64,000 nt of DNA from Variimorphobacter saccharofermentans (GTDB lineage: Bacteria; Bacillota; Clostridia; Lachnospirales; Lachnospiraceae). Under the pieces are notes generated by a model. It was not told where the DNA came from. It ran no database searches and saw only the letters and a list, made by a program, of their open reading frames with translations. This document shows, in pieces, positions 17,900 to 27,268 of this stretch. How positions within the stretch are numbered: position 1 is the stretch's first letter; each line of letters opens with the position of its first letter. Position numbers and translations under genes: made by a program. Location: the NCBI RefSeq assembly GCF_014174405.1, contig NZ_JACEGA010000001.1, forward strand, positions 2,571,001-2,635,000. The letters run 5' to 3'.

Positions 17900-17929
17900 T
17901 TTTTGTAAAAAAGTTCGGGAAAAGGGAAT

Positions 17930-18508
17930 ATGAAAATGAATAAACCTGATCGACGTACTGAGATAACACGCCAATCGATTTATAATGCCCTTATTGATTT
18001 AATGCAGGAAAAAAAGTATAGTAATATAACCATACAAGAGATTATTGATAGGGCAAATGTGGGTAGATCAACCTTTTATTCCCACTTTGATACGAAAGAT
18101 GAGTTACTTAAAAGCTGTATTGAAAATGTATTTGAGTTACTCAACGACCATTTTATCAAGTATATTGAAGAAACCGGAAATCAGACACGATTTGTACCGA
18201 TCGCGGAACTTCTTGAGCATATAATGGCCAACAGTCGGAAGATACGAGGAATAATGAGCACAGAAAGTGCAGACTTGGTTTTTGATAAATTTCGATCCTA
18301 TTGGAACATAAAAGTTGAAAAATATCTGGAAGGAAGATTACCGAAGAACAAAGAGCCTAGAGTTCCGTTAGCTATCCTGACAAATCATATTACAAGTACA
18401 ATGATTGAACTGTTTAAGTGGTGGTTAAATCATAACACACCCTATACACCTCAACAAATGGATCAATATTTTCAAGAATTAATATACCCTTTACTTGGTG
18501 AATTCTGA
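17930..18508 (+). CDS. TetR/AcrR-family transcriptional regulator
   Basis: 192 residues with an N-terminal TetR helix-turn-helix (about 15-60): ALIDLMQEKKYSNITIQEI followed by IDRANVGRSTFYSHFDTKDE. The C-terminal helical domain (65-190) belongs to the TetR_C group common in Firmicutes. It is divergent from the MacB/FtsX-type ABC operon and most likely its local repressor. The start could also be the in-frame ATG two codons later. Ligand unknown. Confidence 0.9.
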   Translation: MKMNKPDRRTEITRQSIYNALIDLMQEKKYSNITIQEIIDRANVGRSTFYSHFDTKDELLKSCIENVFELLNDHFIKYIEETGNQTRFVPIAELLEHIMANSRKIRGIMSTESADLVFDKFRSYWNIKVEKYLEGRLPKNKEPRVPLAILTNHITSTMIELFKWWLNHNTPYTPQQMDQYFQELIYPLLGEF

Positions 18509-18516
18509 TTGAATGT

Positions 18517-18562
18517 AAAACCTCCCTATTGGTGATTGTATTCTGCACCGATAAGGAGGGTT
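18517..18562 (-). terminator. Terminator between convergent tetR and Na/Pi cotransporter genes
   Basis: AACCTCCCTATTGGTG (from 18519) pairs, with two mismatches, with CACCGATAAGGAGGGTT (18546-18562). The T-run (TTTTAC) follows the stem on the - strand, so it serves the Na/Pi cotransporter gene best. Confidence 0.75.
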
Positions 18563-18567
18563 GTCCA

Positions 18568-20301
18568 TCACATAGAACTTGATTGTTCTGCACTGTCAGC
18601 TTTTTTCTTTTCCTTTTCAATGGCCTGGAATGCTTCTGTCCTGCTACCCGTGGTAGATCGAACTGAGAAGGCTATATTTACAATATGATCCGAAACTCTT
18701 TGTAATGAAAACAGAACAGAGTATATACTTTTTGATACCTCGACAGGATACATGCCAGAGCTTAAGCGAAGTACATGTTCATTTCGTGTAGAGGATATAA
18801 GCTTCTTGATTTCCTTGTGAATGTTGGATATTGTTTTAAAATTCTCGGTTCTGCGTGTAGTAAATGCATCAAATCCCAAATCGAACATTTCGGATATATA
18901 TCCATAGATTTGATTAAGTTCCTCTTTCGTCTGTTCTAAGAATTTTACATTATTTTCTTTCATGTAACTGGTTTCTTTTACTAATAGAACTGCGTAATCA
19001 CCCAATCGCTCAATATCATTTGTTACATGATGCAATCCACCAATCAATTTTTCATCACCAGCAAATTTCGTAACTGACGAGATTTTGATAAAGAAGCTGG
19101 TAAGCTTATTTGTTAAGAAATCAATGCGATATTCCACCTCAGCAATTTTTTTGCTTTCACTCATATCCTCGTTGATCAAGGAAGCAAAAGATCGATCCAG
19201 ATTCTCCTTTGCAAGAGTCGCCATATCGAATAATTCTCTTAATGCTTGTTCAATAGCAACAGCAGGAGTTTTTAAGAAGCGTTCATCAATATATGACACC
19301 TCTTCCAGCTTCTCTTGCTTATCTTTCACCACTTTTGTTATAAAATCGACTATAGGATCTATAAATATAAGTAACGCTAAGGTATATATACTATTATAAA
19401 TCAGGTTGTATGTTGCCAGGCTAAATTGGGGCTTTCCTGGAAATAGGCCATTAAAAAGACTGGTAACCGGTGTTCTGAAAATAATTAAAATGATCGCAAA
19501 TGAGAGTGCACCTATTACACTAGTGAGCAGATGGAACAATGCGATACGTTTACCGTTGGCATTGGTGGTTAGGGAAGCCATAATACCATCACTACAGGTT
19601 CCTATATTTGCTCCCATTATCAAGAAAAATGATTGATCCACACTATTAATTACGCCAGTTGTTAAAAAAGCGATAAATACACCAGTTGCTGCCGTGGAAG
19701 ACTGAATAATACCTGTAAATAAAATACCTAAAATAATAAGTAAAAAAGGGTTTTGCATGATATCATACTTAAATACTTTAGAGAGTTCTATACTCAGTGT
19801 AGAATCAGCTCCACCGATGGCGGTTTCCATTACTTCCATACCGATAAACAACATTCCAAATCCGATTAAAAATGGTGCAATTTTATTAAGAGTTTCATTA
19901 CTAGTGGAAAAAACGATGAAGACACCAACAAACGCAACTGCTGCAAACACATAACTCATGTTAAAGCCGCCTTTGCTTATACCTGAAAGAGCAAATACAA
20001 ATGCTGTAAGGGTGGTACCTACTTTCGCTCCTAAGATAAAGCCAGCACCTTGTTTAACCGTTACAATATTAGCATGAGCAAGCCCGACTGTCATGATCGA
20101 AGTGGCTGAAGAAGATTGAACTAGTGCGGTAGCCCCGATTCCGATTCCATAGTTTAGTACTCTGTTCTTATTGAACTTTTTAAATAAATTTCGTATTCCT
20201 GATCCTGCGCTTCGTTCCAAACCAGAGCTCATCTGCTTCATGCCAAACATAAATACAGCGACTCCACCTAACATAAGCAGTAAATTCATTATAATTTCCA
20301 T
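18568..20301 (-). CDS. Na/Pi cotransporter family protein with PhoU-like C-terminal domain
   Basis: 577 residues. Two inverted Na_Pi_cotrans repeats carry the hallmark QSSSATSIMTVGLAHAN (about 60-76) and GIIQSSTAATGVFIAF (about 200), with 8-9 membrane helices up to residue ~310. A cytoplasmic PhoU-like helical domain (about 350-550) follows, rich in charged coiled-coil helices. Family members take up phosphate with sodium; PhoU-fused bacterial forms (YjbB/NptA-like) have also been linked to phosphate export or signalling, so direction is not assigned. The last ~20 residues are Lys/Glu/Ser-rich. A monocistronic gene with its own terminator. Confidence 0.9.
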   Translation of the reverse strand: MEIIMNLLLMLGGVAVFMFGMKQMSSGLERSAGSGIRNLFKKFNKNRVLNYGIGIGATALVQSSSATSIMTVGLAHANIVTVKQGAGFILGAKVGTTLTAFVFALSGISKGGFNMSYVFAAVAFVGVFIVFSTSNETLNKIAPFLIGFGMLFIGMEVMETAIGGADSTLSIELSKVFKYDIMQNPFLLIILGILFTGIIQSSTAATGVFIAFLTTGVINSVDQSFFLIMGANIGTCSDGIMASLTTNANGKRIALFHLLTSVIGALSFAIILIIFRTPVTSLFNGLFPGKPQFSLATYNLIYNSIYTLALLIFIDPIVDFITKVVKDKQEKLEEVSYIDERFLKTPAVAIEQALRELFDMATLAKENLDRSFASLINEDMSESKKIAEVEYRIDFLTNKLTSFFIKISSVTKFAGDEKLIGGLHHVTNDIERLGDYAVLLVKETSYMKENNVKFLEQTKEELNQIYGYISEMFDLGFDAFTTRRTENFKTISNIHKEIKKLISSTRNEHVLRLSSGMYPVEVSKSIYSVLFSLQRVSDHIVNIAFSVRSTTGSRTEAFQAIEKEKKKADSAEQSSSM

Positions 20302-20828
20302 TATAATTCTCCCTATATTTTATTTTCTTACTGTACCTTATTATGTTGGCAAACAAGGCACTAACTGAATTCCGATTTACCGATCAATCGCCAAAATCAT
20401 CACCCCTGAGTAGTCATATATCAATTTCTCGGTTGATATTACATTTACATTTCTTATTGTATTTGCTTTTTAATATCGCACTATTAACATCATGCTGCCA
20501 GTATAATTCATGCACCCTTTCTCTTATCGTTGAATCCATTTTACACCTCGTTTTTAGGGAACATATCTATATTCATTGTTAACTTGTTTTCATATTTTTT
20601 CACATTAATTACAATCTATAATACTTACTCCTCCTATATTTCAGATTTTATAGCCCAACATTTATATTTTTAACTTATTTGGTATTATTTTTCAAGATAT
20701 TTCGTTTACTATTCTCAATAAATTTCAAAAAAATAATCTCTTTATAATCTCTCCAATAAATTTATGTTACTAATTAATATTGTAAACTACTTAACTACAC
20801 TTTACAATAATTATGTTCTTTCTATGAC
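20302..20828. other. Intergenic region without recognisable genes
   Basis: This AT-rich stretch precedes the Na/Pi cotransporter start and should hold its promoter on the - strand. I see no frame with a ribosome binding site and no conserved protein motif. It ends at the long palindrome at 20829. Confidence 0.5.
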
Positions 20829-21023
20829 AAAGGGGATATTGCATTATGTACCGTCAGTGGTTATGAATACCTAACACACAGACGGAATTACAAATTGCTG
20901 ATTTTATATGTCTACGGCGGACTATAAGTTCGCCTTATCCATATAAAATCAGCAATATATTCTTCCGACAGTGCATTATGGTAAGTCATAACCACTGACG
21001 GTACATAATGCAATATCCCCTTT
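20829..21023. repeat. Long palindromic repeat, copy A
   Basis: A perfect 38-bp inverted repeat (20829-20866 with 20986-21023) encloses an imperfect middle stem, a perfect 17-bp inner stem (ATTGCTGATTTTATATG at 20894-20910 with its complement at 20940-20956) and an apical GGCG/CGCC hairpin. The whole 195 bp can fold into one cruciform or hairpin RNA. TTTCTAT occurs on both outer flanks (20819-20825, 21021-21027), possibly an insertion duplication. The inner 3' arm shares a ~39-nt core with the repeat at 23951-24174, so this is an element family rather than a terminator. Confidence 0.85.
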
Positions 21024-21057
21024 CTATCTTTCGATATACTATATAATAGATTTCTCT

Positions 21058-21284
21058 TTACTTCTCAGAATAGTACTCATCTCGTAACAAGCTGTACATA
21101 TACGCATCAACAATACCCTGATTATTAAAATCACTCTGTCGAAGTATTCCCTCGAATGTAATAAGGATTTTTCTCTCTGAACTATTCTACCAACTCGTCT
21201 ATCTAAATCCATATCTAATAATCAGCAGTTCTCTATAAAATCCTCATTGGTACCGTCACATCTGATATATTCAACATTTCCCAT
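21058..21284 (-). pseudogene. GNAT acetyltransferase remnant, two fused fragments
   Basis: ATG at 21284 follows GGGGGAGATACTATT and opens MGNVEYIRCDGTNEDFIENC, then an in-frame TGA, then LLDMDLDRRVGRIVQREK, which resembles the N-terminus of a clostridial GNAT protein. In another frame the segment continues ITFEGILRQSDFNNQGIVD and AYMYSLLRDEYYSEK to TAA at 21058, which resembles the C-terminus of RimJ/RimL-type acetyltransferases. The central acetyl-CoA-binding part is missing. A stop plus a deletion-fusion has destroyed the gene. Confidence 0.65.
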
Positions 21285-21495
21285 AATAGTATCTCCCCCT
21301 CATAGAAAACAATCATCAAACATAATGACTTGTATTCACGTACTGATTCAATGACCAAATAAGACATAAATCATAATATTCTTTCAATTCCTTACTTTAG
21401 ATATAATTGTGTTTTACCTTAATCCTTTTTCTACAAGCTGTCAACCCTCTTATTAGATTTTACTACAACATAAAATTTTAAGCTTTTGAACCAGA

Positions 21496-22875
21496 TTATT
21501 TGTCAGATAGATTAACCACCCATCTTTCTTTTTTTAATTCTAAATGCGCAATAATGATTTTGCCCACATCTAAAACCTTTACTGCCAGATACATGATAAT
21601 CGGACTCCAATTTGTAAAAGCCGCCATAAGGAACAACATAGGTAGCATAATCAGAGTAGCACCACCATCTACCCACATACAGACCTTTGTATCACCACCT
21701 GCCCGTGAAACAGCCAATTGGGTATTTACATAAGTCCATATTGGCATGAGCGATGCTATCAGCATTAACATACCTTTGCATATCTTTTGTGCACTCTGAC
21801 TTAAACTACCAAATACAATCGGTACGAGTGCTGTTGTACTAAACCCAAGCAAACACATAAAGCATCCAAACACCAATGCTGCCGATAACATCCATACCTT
21901 TTCTTGTTTTGCCCGATTCAATTGGTTACTGCCAAGGGATTTTCCGATTATGACTCCCGTTGTAGTCGTTATTCCAGTAAAGGATACGAAGAGCAGGTTT
22001 GCTATAGAAAAGCTTGCTGCCATACCGGATACTATATCAGCTCCTCCCCTTCCATTATAGATAGCTGACGTAATACTTTCTGAAATAACCCACATCATTT
22101 GTGAAAGGATAATCATGGAGCCTTTGCTGAGAATCTGACCGAACATCTTAAAATCAACGCGTTTAAGAACTGACAGGTCAATAAAATCGGGCTTGTCTAT
22201 TATGACATATATGATAAACAGGATCATTTCAATCGTTCTAGCGATTATGGTAGCATATGCTGCTCCCTTTATTTCAAGTCTTGGCATACCTAAGTTTCCA
22301 TAAATCAATCCCCAATTTAATATTGTATTGATCAATGTAGCTGTCACTGAGATTATCAGTGGCATCTTTACCTTTCCAATCTCTCTGTAGGATGAGGCGA
22401 TAACATAAGATATAATTGACTGCACACCAACAAAGCCCATTAAGAACATATACTCTTCTCCTTGATCTAAGATCAAATCCGACTGAGTATTTCCTATAAC
22501 CATAAGACTAAGCACTTTTCTTGTAAAGGCCATGGTTACAATAAAATAAAAGATTGCTAATAAAAAGGAGGTTACCAGTTTAAATGCAAAAGCCTGCTGC
22601 ATGCCTTCCTTATCCTTTGCTCCAGAAAACTGTGTAAGAAAAATACCTCCTGATGCACAAACGGCACCTAGTAATATCATGAAAATAAATAAAATCTGCC
22701 CTGAAATATTAACACCAGACATCTTAATGTCCCCAAGTCCTGATACCATAAAGCTGTCTATCAATGAAACAAGACTTTGTATAAGCGACTGAAGTATAAC
22801 AGGGATTCCAATTATCAATGCATTTTTATAAAATTGCATATCTCCAAAATAACGTTTATCTTTCAGTATTCTCAT
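21496..22875 (-). CDS. MATE-family efflux transporter
   Basis: 459 residues and 12 predicted membrane helices in two halves. N-terminal features include IIGIPVILQSLIQSLVSLID and a mid-protein ASSYREIGKVKMPL loop, with the family's LGAxxxGRAK-like element seen as GKSLGSNQLNRAKQ. MATE proteins export cationic drugs or metabolites using sodium or proton gradients. The ATG at 22875 follows AAAGGAGAGAACA; an upstream in-frame extension of 21 residues overlaps the intergenic region and is rejected. Divergent from an AraC regulator, its likely controller. Confidence 0.9.
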   Translation of the reverse strand: MRILKDKRYFGDMQFYKNALIIGIPVILQSLIQSLVSLIDSFMVSGLGDIKMSGVNISGQILFIFMILLGAVCASGGIFLTQFSGAKDKEGMQQAFAFKLVTSFLLAIFYFIVTMAFTRKVLSLMVIGNTQSDLILDQGEEYMFLMGFVGVQSIISYVIASSYREIGKVKMPLIISVTATLINTILNWGLIYGNLGMPRLEIKGAAYATIIARTIEMILFIIYVIIDKPDFIDLSVLKRVDFKMFGQILSKGSMIILSQMMWVISESITSAIYNGRGGADIVSGMAASFSIANLLFVSFTGITTTTGVIIGKSLGSNQLNRAKQEKVWMLSAALVFGCFMCLLGFSTTALVPIVFGSLSQSAQKICKGMLMLIASLMPIWTYVNTQLAVSRAGGDTKVCMWVDGGATLIMLPMLFLMAAFTNWSPIIMYLAVKVLDVGKIIIAHLELKKERWVVNLSDK

Positions 22876-22998
22876 TGTTCTCTCCTTTATCACTTGAAAA
22901 TCACTCTTGTTTCTAATATAATAATATCGTTCAAGCAACGAATAATATATCTATTTATAGTCGAAAAATATCAAAATATATCACATAGGAGAGATATT

Positions 22999-23934
22999 AT
23001 GACAAATTCGAGTGATATTATTACAACCCGTAGTGACGGTTCCCAGATTGTAGAATATAATAATCCAACATTTGAGTGCTTCGCAGTAAAATCCTATTAC
23101 TCTGCTAATAAAACCTATCATGTAACAGAGCACTGGCATGAAGATTTAGAATTTTTATATATCATTGACGGAGAATTGAATTACAACGTCAACGAAAAAT
23201 CTATGATACTTCATGCAGGGGAGGGTGTCTGTGTTAATTCAAAGCGGATTCATTCCAATCATTCCATCCCAGGGAAACCTTGTGCATACTATTGCAGCAT
23301 CATCCACCCATCCCTTTTATGTAGCACAAAATACATAGAACAGACTTACTTGGCACCATTACTGGGACCTAATTCCTTTGATTATTTACCTTTAAGTCGA
23401 AATGACTGGACATACATTATTATTGATGAAATGGAACGACTATTTGAGGACTCTAATCCGAAGACCATAGAACTAGAGATTTTAGAGGCATCATTCAGAA
23501 TATGGAAAGCCATTTATAAGCATGTAGAAATCCCACCTAATATAGTTGAATCTTCTTCCCTCAAAATAGGTTCCTTTAAATCCATGATCATGTTCATCCA
23601 AGAGCATTATATGGAAAAGATCTCACTTGAGGAGATTGCCTCTGCCGGAAATGTAGGAAAGACCCTCTGTGCAAAACTTTTCAAAAAATATGCTTCAAAG
23701 ACCCCTGGAGAATATTTAATCTATTATCGTATTCAAAAGAGTATTGAATTATTAACCAAGACAGACTTAAGTACAACAGAGATTAGTTATGCCACTGGTT
23801 TTTCAAGCGCCAGCCACTATACCAAGACGTTCCATGAGATGATGGGATGTACACCATCGAAATTTAGAAGTGATAACTTTAATAATGCATATGATTATTA
23901 TCTCATCCCTCAAAGGGATTCCTCGGGACGATAA
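22999..23934 (+). CDS. AraC-family regulator with N-terminal cupin domain
   Basis: 311 residues from the ATG at 22999, preceded by ATAGGAGAGATATT; the open frame extends 74 codons upstream into the divergent MATE gene and is not coding there. The N-terminal cupin (about 25-120) has EHWHEDLEFLYIIDGELNYNV and HAGEGVCVNSKRIHSNHS. The C-terminal double helix-turn-helix (about 205-305) shows ISLEEIASAGNVGKTLCAKL and FSSASHYTKTFHEMMGCTPSKFR. It likely senses a sugar or small ligand and controls the divergent MATE exporter 124 bp away. Confidence 0.9.
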   Translation: MTNSSDIITTRSDGSQIVEYNNPTFECFAVKSYYSANKTYHVTEHWHEDLEFLYIIDGELNYNVNEKSMILHAGEGVCVNSKRIHSNHSIPGKPCAYYCSIIHPSLLCSTKYIEQTYLAPLLGPNSFDYLPLSRNDWTYIIIDEMERLFEDSNPKTIELEILEASFRIWKAIYKHVEIPPNIVESSSLKIGSFKSMIMFIQEHYMEKISLEEIASAGNVGKTLCAKLFKKYASKTPGEYLIYYRIQKSIELLTKTDLSTTEISYATGFSSASHYTKTFHEMMGCTPSKFRSDNFNNAYDYYLIPQRDSSGR

Positions 23935-23950
23935 ACATGATTATAGTATA

Positions 23951-24174
23951 AATAAGAGGACTGTTACATGATATATGAGCATTGAGTGTGACTTACCATA
24001 ATACACTGACTGAAGTATATATTGCTGTGTTCTGTAAGAATCAGGCGAATAATCATGTTCGTATACGAATATTTAGATTTACCTGAGACTTACAAAACCA
24101 GTAATGTGTACTTCAGACAGTGTGTGAGGTAAGTTACACTCAATATATACATATCATGTAACAGTCCCTTTATT
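23951..24174. repeat. Long palindromic repeat, copy B
   Basis: The arms 23951-24054 and 24076-24174 are inverted repeats of each other along ~100 bases with roughly four in five positions matching, including GGACTGTTACATGATAT at the outer end. The apex is the palindrome TTCGTATACGAA. The 5' arm holds GACTTACCATAATACACTGA at 23991-24010, continuing CTGAAGTATATATTGCTG, which matches the inner arm of copy A (on the opposite strand) at about 32 of 38 positions. It lies between the convergent AraC and MATE genes and could double as a terminator, but its size and its sequence relative at 20829 argue for a repeat element. Confidence 0.85.
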
Positions 24175-24193
24175 CCTTCATTCTTATTTCAGT

Positions 24194-25627
24194 TCATCCA
24201 TTGGATGCTGTGTCTGATACCATATTCTGCGCCCAATGTCCAGTCTTCACAACGGTTATTCCAATGATGCACTTAATAATATCAGCAAAATAACAAACCG
24301 GATAAAGAACCAGAATTTCCAGATTAGTAAAATGTGTGAGTACATATGTAAATGGAACAAATATGACCCATGTATAAGCGCTATCAAATAAAAATGTTAT
24401 GAAGGTTTTTCCTCCTGATCGTATTGTAAAGTAGGTGCAATGAGTCATCGCATTTACTGCCATATATACTGCACTAGTCTGCATGAAACGTGTAGCCAGC
24501 ATACGTACCTCATCGGTCGTATTGTATATATGCGGAAGGATTGGCGACAAGGCAATAAGTATTCCCCCAACTACAATACAGATACAGGCATTGAAAAAGA
24601 TAAGTCTCCATGCTGTTTGCTTTGCTCGTGGAATATCATTGGCACCGAGAGCCTGACCAACCATAACAGCTACTGCGGAACCCATGGAAATAAATACTAC
24701 ATTGAACAAATTCGTTATGGTGCTTGTTATGTTGAGAGCCGCTACGACATTCAGACCACGGGTTGAGAATATCTGCGTCAAGGTGGTCATACCCAATGAC
24801 CATAACAACTCATTCACTAGAAGCGGAACTCCCTTTTTCATTATGTTAAAAGTAAGTCCTTTCGGAATTCTTATCGTTTGATAGAGTCCTTCAACAAACC
24901 TGAATTTTCCTGAATGTCTATGGGTGTATACTACAATAATAGCAAGCTCCACAAAGCGTGATATAACAGTTGCTATAGCTGCTCCTTCAACACCCAGAAC
25001 CGGGAAGCCAAGCTTTCCGTAGATCAGAATATAGTTAAGACATAGATTTGTTACTACACCCGCTAAGCTGGCCTTCATCGGAAGCATGGTTTCTCCCGTC
25101 TCACGGAGTGTTCCGCCATATACCTGTGACAAGGAGAATGGTAATAACCCCCATAGCATAATACGAAGGTAACTCCTACTATATTCAAGCATGGCAGTTC
25201 TCTCAGCAGGATCCCCATCACCAGTCAGATACAAGGATATCAACTGATCCCCACAAGTGAGAAATATAATGGTAGCAACTACTAAAGTGATGACTACAGT
25301 CCAAAGCTTGAATCTTACAGTATGGCGTATGCCTTCGTGATCTCCTGCACCAAAATATTGGGCCCCGAATATACCTGCACCAGAAAGGCCACCAAAAATA
25401 GTCAGATTAAATACAAATATAAGCTGATTAGCAATGGCTACGCCTGACATCTGAGGTGTTCCTACCTGTCCTATCATGATGTTGTCTAAAAGATTAACAA
25501 CATTGGAAATGGTGTTCTGCACAATAAGTGGCAGCACCAGCATAAACACGGTGGAGTAAAATCTGCGATCCCCTATAAATGTATTCCGGAATTTCTGAAA
25601 AACGCTTGTTGATGCGGATTGCTTCAT
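24194..25627 (-). CDS. MATE-family efflux transporter
   Basis: 477 residues from the ATG at 25627 (GGAGGATCAAAT-ATG); a 25-residue upstream extension lacks a ribosome binding site. Twelve membrane helices; N-terminal MLVLPLIVQNTISNVVNLLDNIMIGQVGT, the GAGIFGAQYFGAGD loop and the second-half equivalent VGQALGANDIPRAKQT are typical MATE elements. Distinct from the MATE protein at 21496. A PadR-family regulator is encoded 127 bp upstream on the same strand and may control it. Substrate unknown. Confidence 0.9.
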   Translation of the reverse strand: MKQSASTSVFQKFRNTFIGDRRFYSTVFMLVLPLIVQNTISNVVNLLDNIMIGQVGTPQMSGVAIANQLIFVFNLTIFGGLSGAGIFGAQYFGAGDHEGIRHTVRFKLWTVVITLVVATIIFLTCGDQLISLYLTGDGDPAERTAMLEYSRSYLRIMLWGLLPFSLSQVYGGTLRETGETMLPMKASLAGVVTNLCLNYILIYGKLGFPVLGVEGAAIATVISRFVELAIIVVYTHRHSGKFRFVEGLYQTIRIPKGLTFNIMKKGVPLLVNELLWSLGMTTLTQIFSTRGLNVVAALNITSTITNLFNVVFISMGSAVAVMVGQALGANDIPRAKQTAWRLIFFNACICIVVGGILIALSPILPHIYNTTDEVRMLATRFMQTSAVYMAVNAMTHCTYFTIRSGGKTFITFLFDSAYTWVIFVPFTYVLTHFTNLEILVLYPVCYFADIIKCIIGITVVKTGHWAQNMVSDTASNG

Positions 25628-25753
25628 ATTTGATCCTCCAATACGGAATTTGTCGATAAAAATCATTGTACCATATAGGAGAAACATAGTCCAGCCCAGC
25701 ATTTACAAAGAAAATCGCCAAATACAGTAAAACGTATAAAGCCGTATGTAGGC

Positions 25754-26290
25754 CTAATCGTGAAGTAAAATATTTCTTGCTTCCTCACACCATCTGAGAT
25801 ATGCCCGATACGTCTCAACTCCAAACTTGACCGTTATTAGATAATATTTATGATCCTCCTCGTTCTGAACCCTTTCCAGATTCTGAACATACATTTCAAG
25901 AAGTAGAAGCTCTTTCTTGATTTTCTCCTCGAAGTTCTGAATATGAACCAAGATCCCTTCTCTTCCAAGCTCTCCTCCAAAAAAGAGTTTGAGTAATGTC
26001 TCATACCTTAACTCGTCCTTTTTAACAGGTTTCATGAGCCATTCTCTGAGAAGTACTCGTCCTTTTTCCGTAATGGAATATATTATTTTTCCTCTTCCTG
26101 AAGTCTCCTCTTCCTTTTCAACACATCCATCTTGTACTAATACATCTAAGGTAGGATAGATACTTCCAAAGCTTCCACTCCAGAAGAACCTAAGAGAATT
26201 ATCAATTCTCTTTTTGATCTCATACCCTGTAAGTGCTTCATGGTTAAGGAGTCCAAGTATTACAAAGTTTATTTTCTTTTCAATCGCCAC
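25754..26290 (-). CDS. PadR-family transcriptional regulator
   Basis: 178 residues starting at a GTG (26290) placed 8 bases after GGAGG; the longer open frame upstream includes that site and is not preferred. The winged helix-turn-helix (about 5-85) reads LGLLNHEALTGYEIKKRID, then WSGSFGSIYPTLDVLVQDG and a wing with SGRGKIIYSITEKGRVLL, the diagnostic PadR pattern. The C-terminal Vir-type helical domain (about 90-175) mediates dimerisation. PadR proteins commonly repress neighbouring exporter genes, here the MATE gene downstream. The 4Fe-4S membrane gene lies 76 bp upstream. Confidence 0.92.
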   Translation of the reverse strand: MAIEKKINFVILGLLNHEALTGYEIKKRIDNSLRFFWSGSFGSIYPTLDVLVQDGCVEKEEETSGRGKIIYSITEKGRVLLREWLMKPVKKDELRYETLLKLFFGGELGREGILVHIQNFEEKIKKELLLLEMYVQNLERVQNEEDHKYYLITVKFGVETYRAYLRWCEEARNILLHD

Positions 26291-26366
26291 TGATAATTCC
26301 TCCATACAATATGCCTGCATTCCATCCATAAGATGATGCCTTAAACTCACCGTTACTGCCTACTAA

Positions 26367-27107
26367 TTAATTATCCTTTTCTGTCTTCCATGAATATGAC
26401 AGAACATTATTCGGGCAGCTGTCAACACATGCTCCACATTGAATACAATCCGTACACTGACAATGATTATTCTCTTTCACCATCTGCATCACATTAAGCC
26501 CCATCGGACATACCGATTCACACTTTTTACATGAAATACATTTTACATTCTCAGCTGTCACATGAATTTGTGGAATATGTAGCTTCTGCCCAATTTTTTC
26601 TCCAAGGATCATAAATGGAGCCATCCAGCAAATATAATGACATGCTGCTCGTTTGCCATGAAGTAAAGAGGGAAGAAACAGAAGAAGAATAACAGCATAA
26701 TATACAACATAGTTATGTAATTCGACTACCGATACTCCATGATCGGTCATAAAAAACACATCTGCCCTTACTGCTCCATTACCTAATGCAAACGAGATTA
26801 TTATGGCCGCTATCCATATAACCCAAATTACGTACTTTATAACCCTTCTTTTACCCTGTTTCGCAGGTTTGTCATTGATGTTAGTTGAAATATCCTGTAA
26901 TCCTCCGGCTGGACAAAGATAACTACAAAAGCTTCTTCCCATAAACGTTGATAGAAGCAACATTAGCAGGAATACAAAAAAACTACCATTTAATATATGC
27001 TGTGCCATTCCCATAATGATTATTGCTGGCGAGAAGTACCACATTGTTACCGGAAATAATAAGAAGGATACAAATAATATTAACTTCCTAATATGTTGTC
27101 TTTTCAT
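26367..27107 (-). CDS. NapH-like 4Fe-4S membrane protein
   Basis: 246 residues: four or five membrane helices (to ~175), a CSYLCPAGGLQD motif near residue 58 (the C-x3-C-P signature of NapH/CcoG/YccM proteins), a second CHYICWMAP at the end of a helix, and two C-terminal 4Fe-4S clusters, CISCKKCESVCPMG and CTDCIQCGACVDSCPNN. Such proteins pass electrons at the inner face of the membrane to a partner oxidoreductase; no partner gene is visible nearby, so the electron route is unknown. It precedes padR on the same strand. Confidence 0.88.
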   Translation of the reverse strand: MKRQHIRKLILFVSFLLFPVTMWYFSPAIIIMGMAQHILNGSFFVFLLMLLLSTFMGRSFCSYLCPAGGLQDISTNINDKPAKQGKRRVIKYVIWVIWIAAIIISFALGNGAVRADVFFMTDHGVSVVELHNYVVYYAVILLLFLPSLLHGKRAACHYICWMAPFMILGEKIGQKLHIPQIHVTAENVKCISCKKCESVCPMGLNVMQMVKENNHCQCTDCIQCGACVDSCPNNVLSYSWKTEKDN

Positions 27108-27268
27108 ATACCAACCTCATTTCTAATTTATTTATATATCAATATGATATATCATCATAATATACAATAATATTAGAATATGATTATGTCAATTAAAACT
27201 TCAAACCATATTAGAATTATGAACAGCACTTCTTATTCTTCCTGAAGTCAATAGATTTGTCATACTCT

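Noticed and set aside
18414..18620. Small - strand gene at the tetR/Na-Pi boundary
   Set aside because: It overlaps the ends of two real genes and spans their terminator hairpin; no ribosome binding site.
22777..22998. Long N-terminal extension of the AraC regulator
   Set aside because: The 74 extra codons overlap the divergent MATE gene and look non-coding; a good ribosome binding site precedes the ATG at 22999.
23951..24174. Copy B as a simple convergent terminator
   Set aside because: At ~224 bp with an ordinary, non-T-run tail and sequence kinship to 20829-21023, it is far larger than a terminator; it may terminate incidentally.
20829..24174. CRISPR array or tandem repeat
   Set aside because: Only two related palindromes occur, 3 kb apart and in opposite orientation, with no regular spacers and no cas genes.
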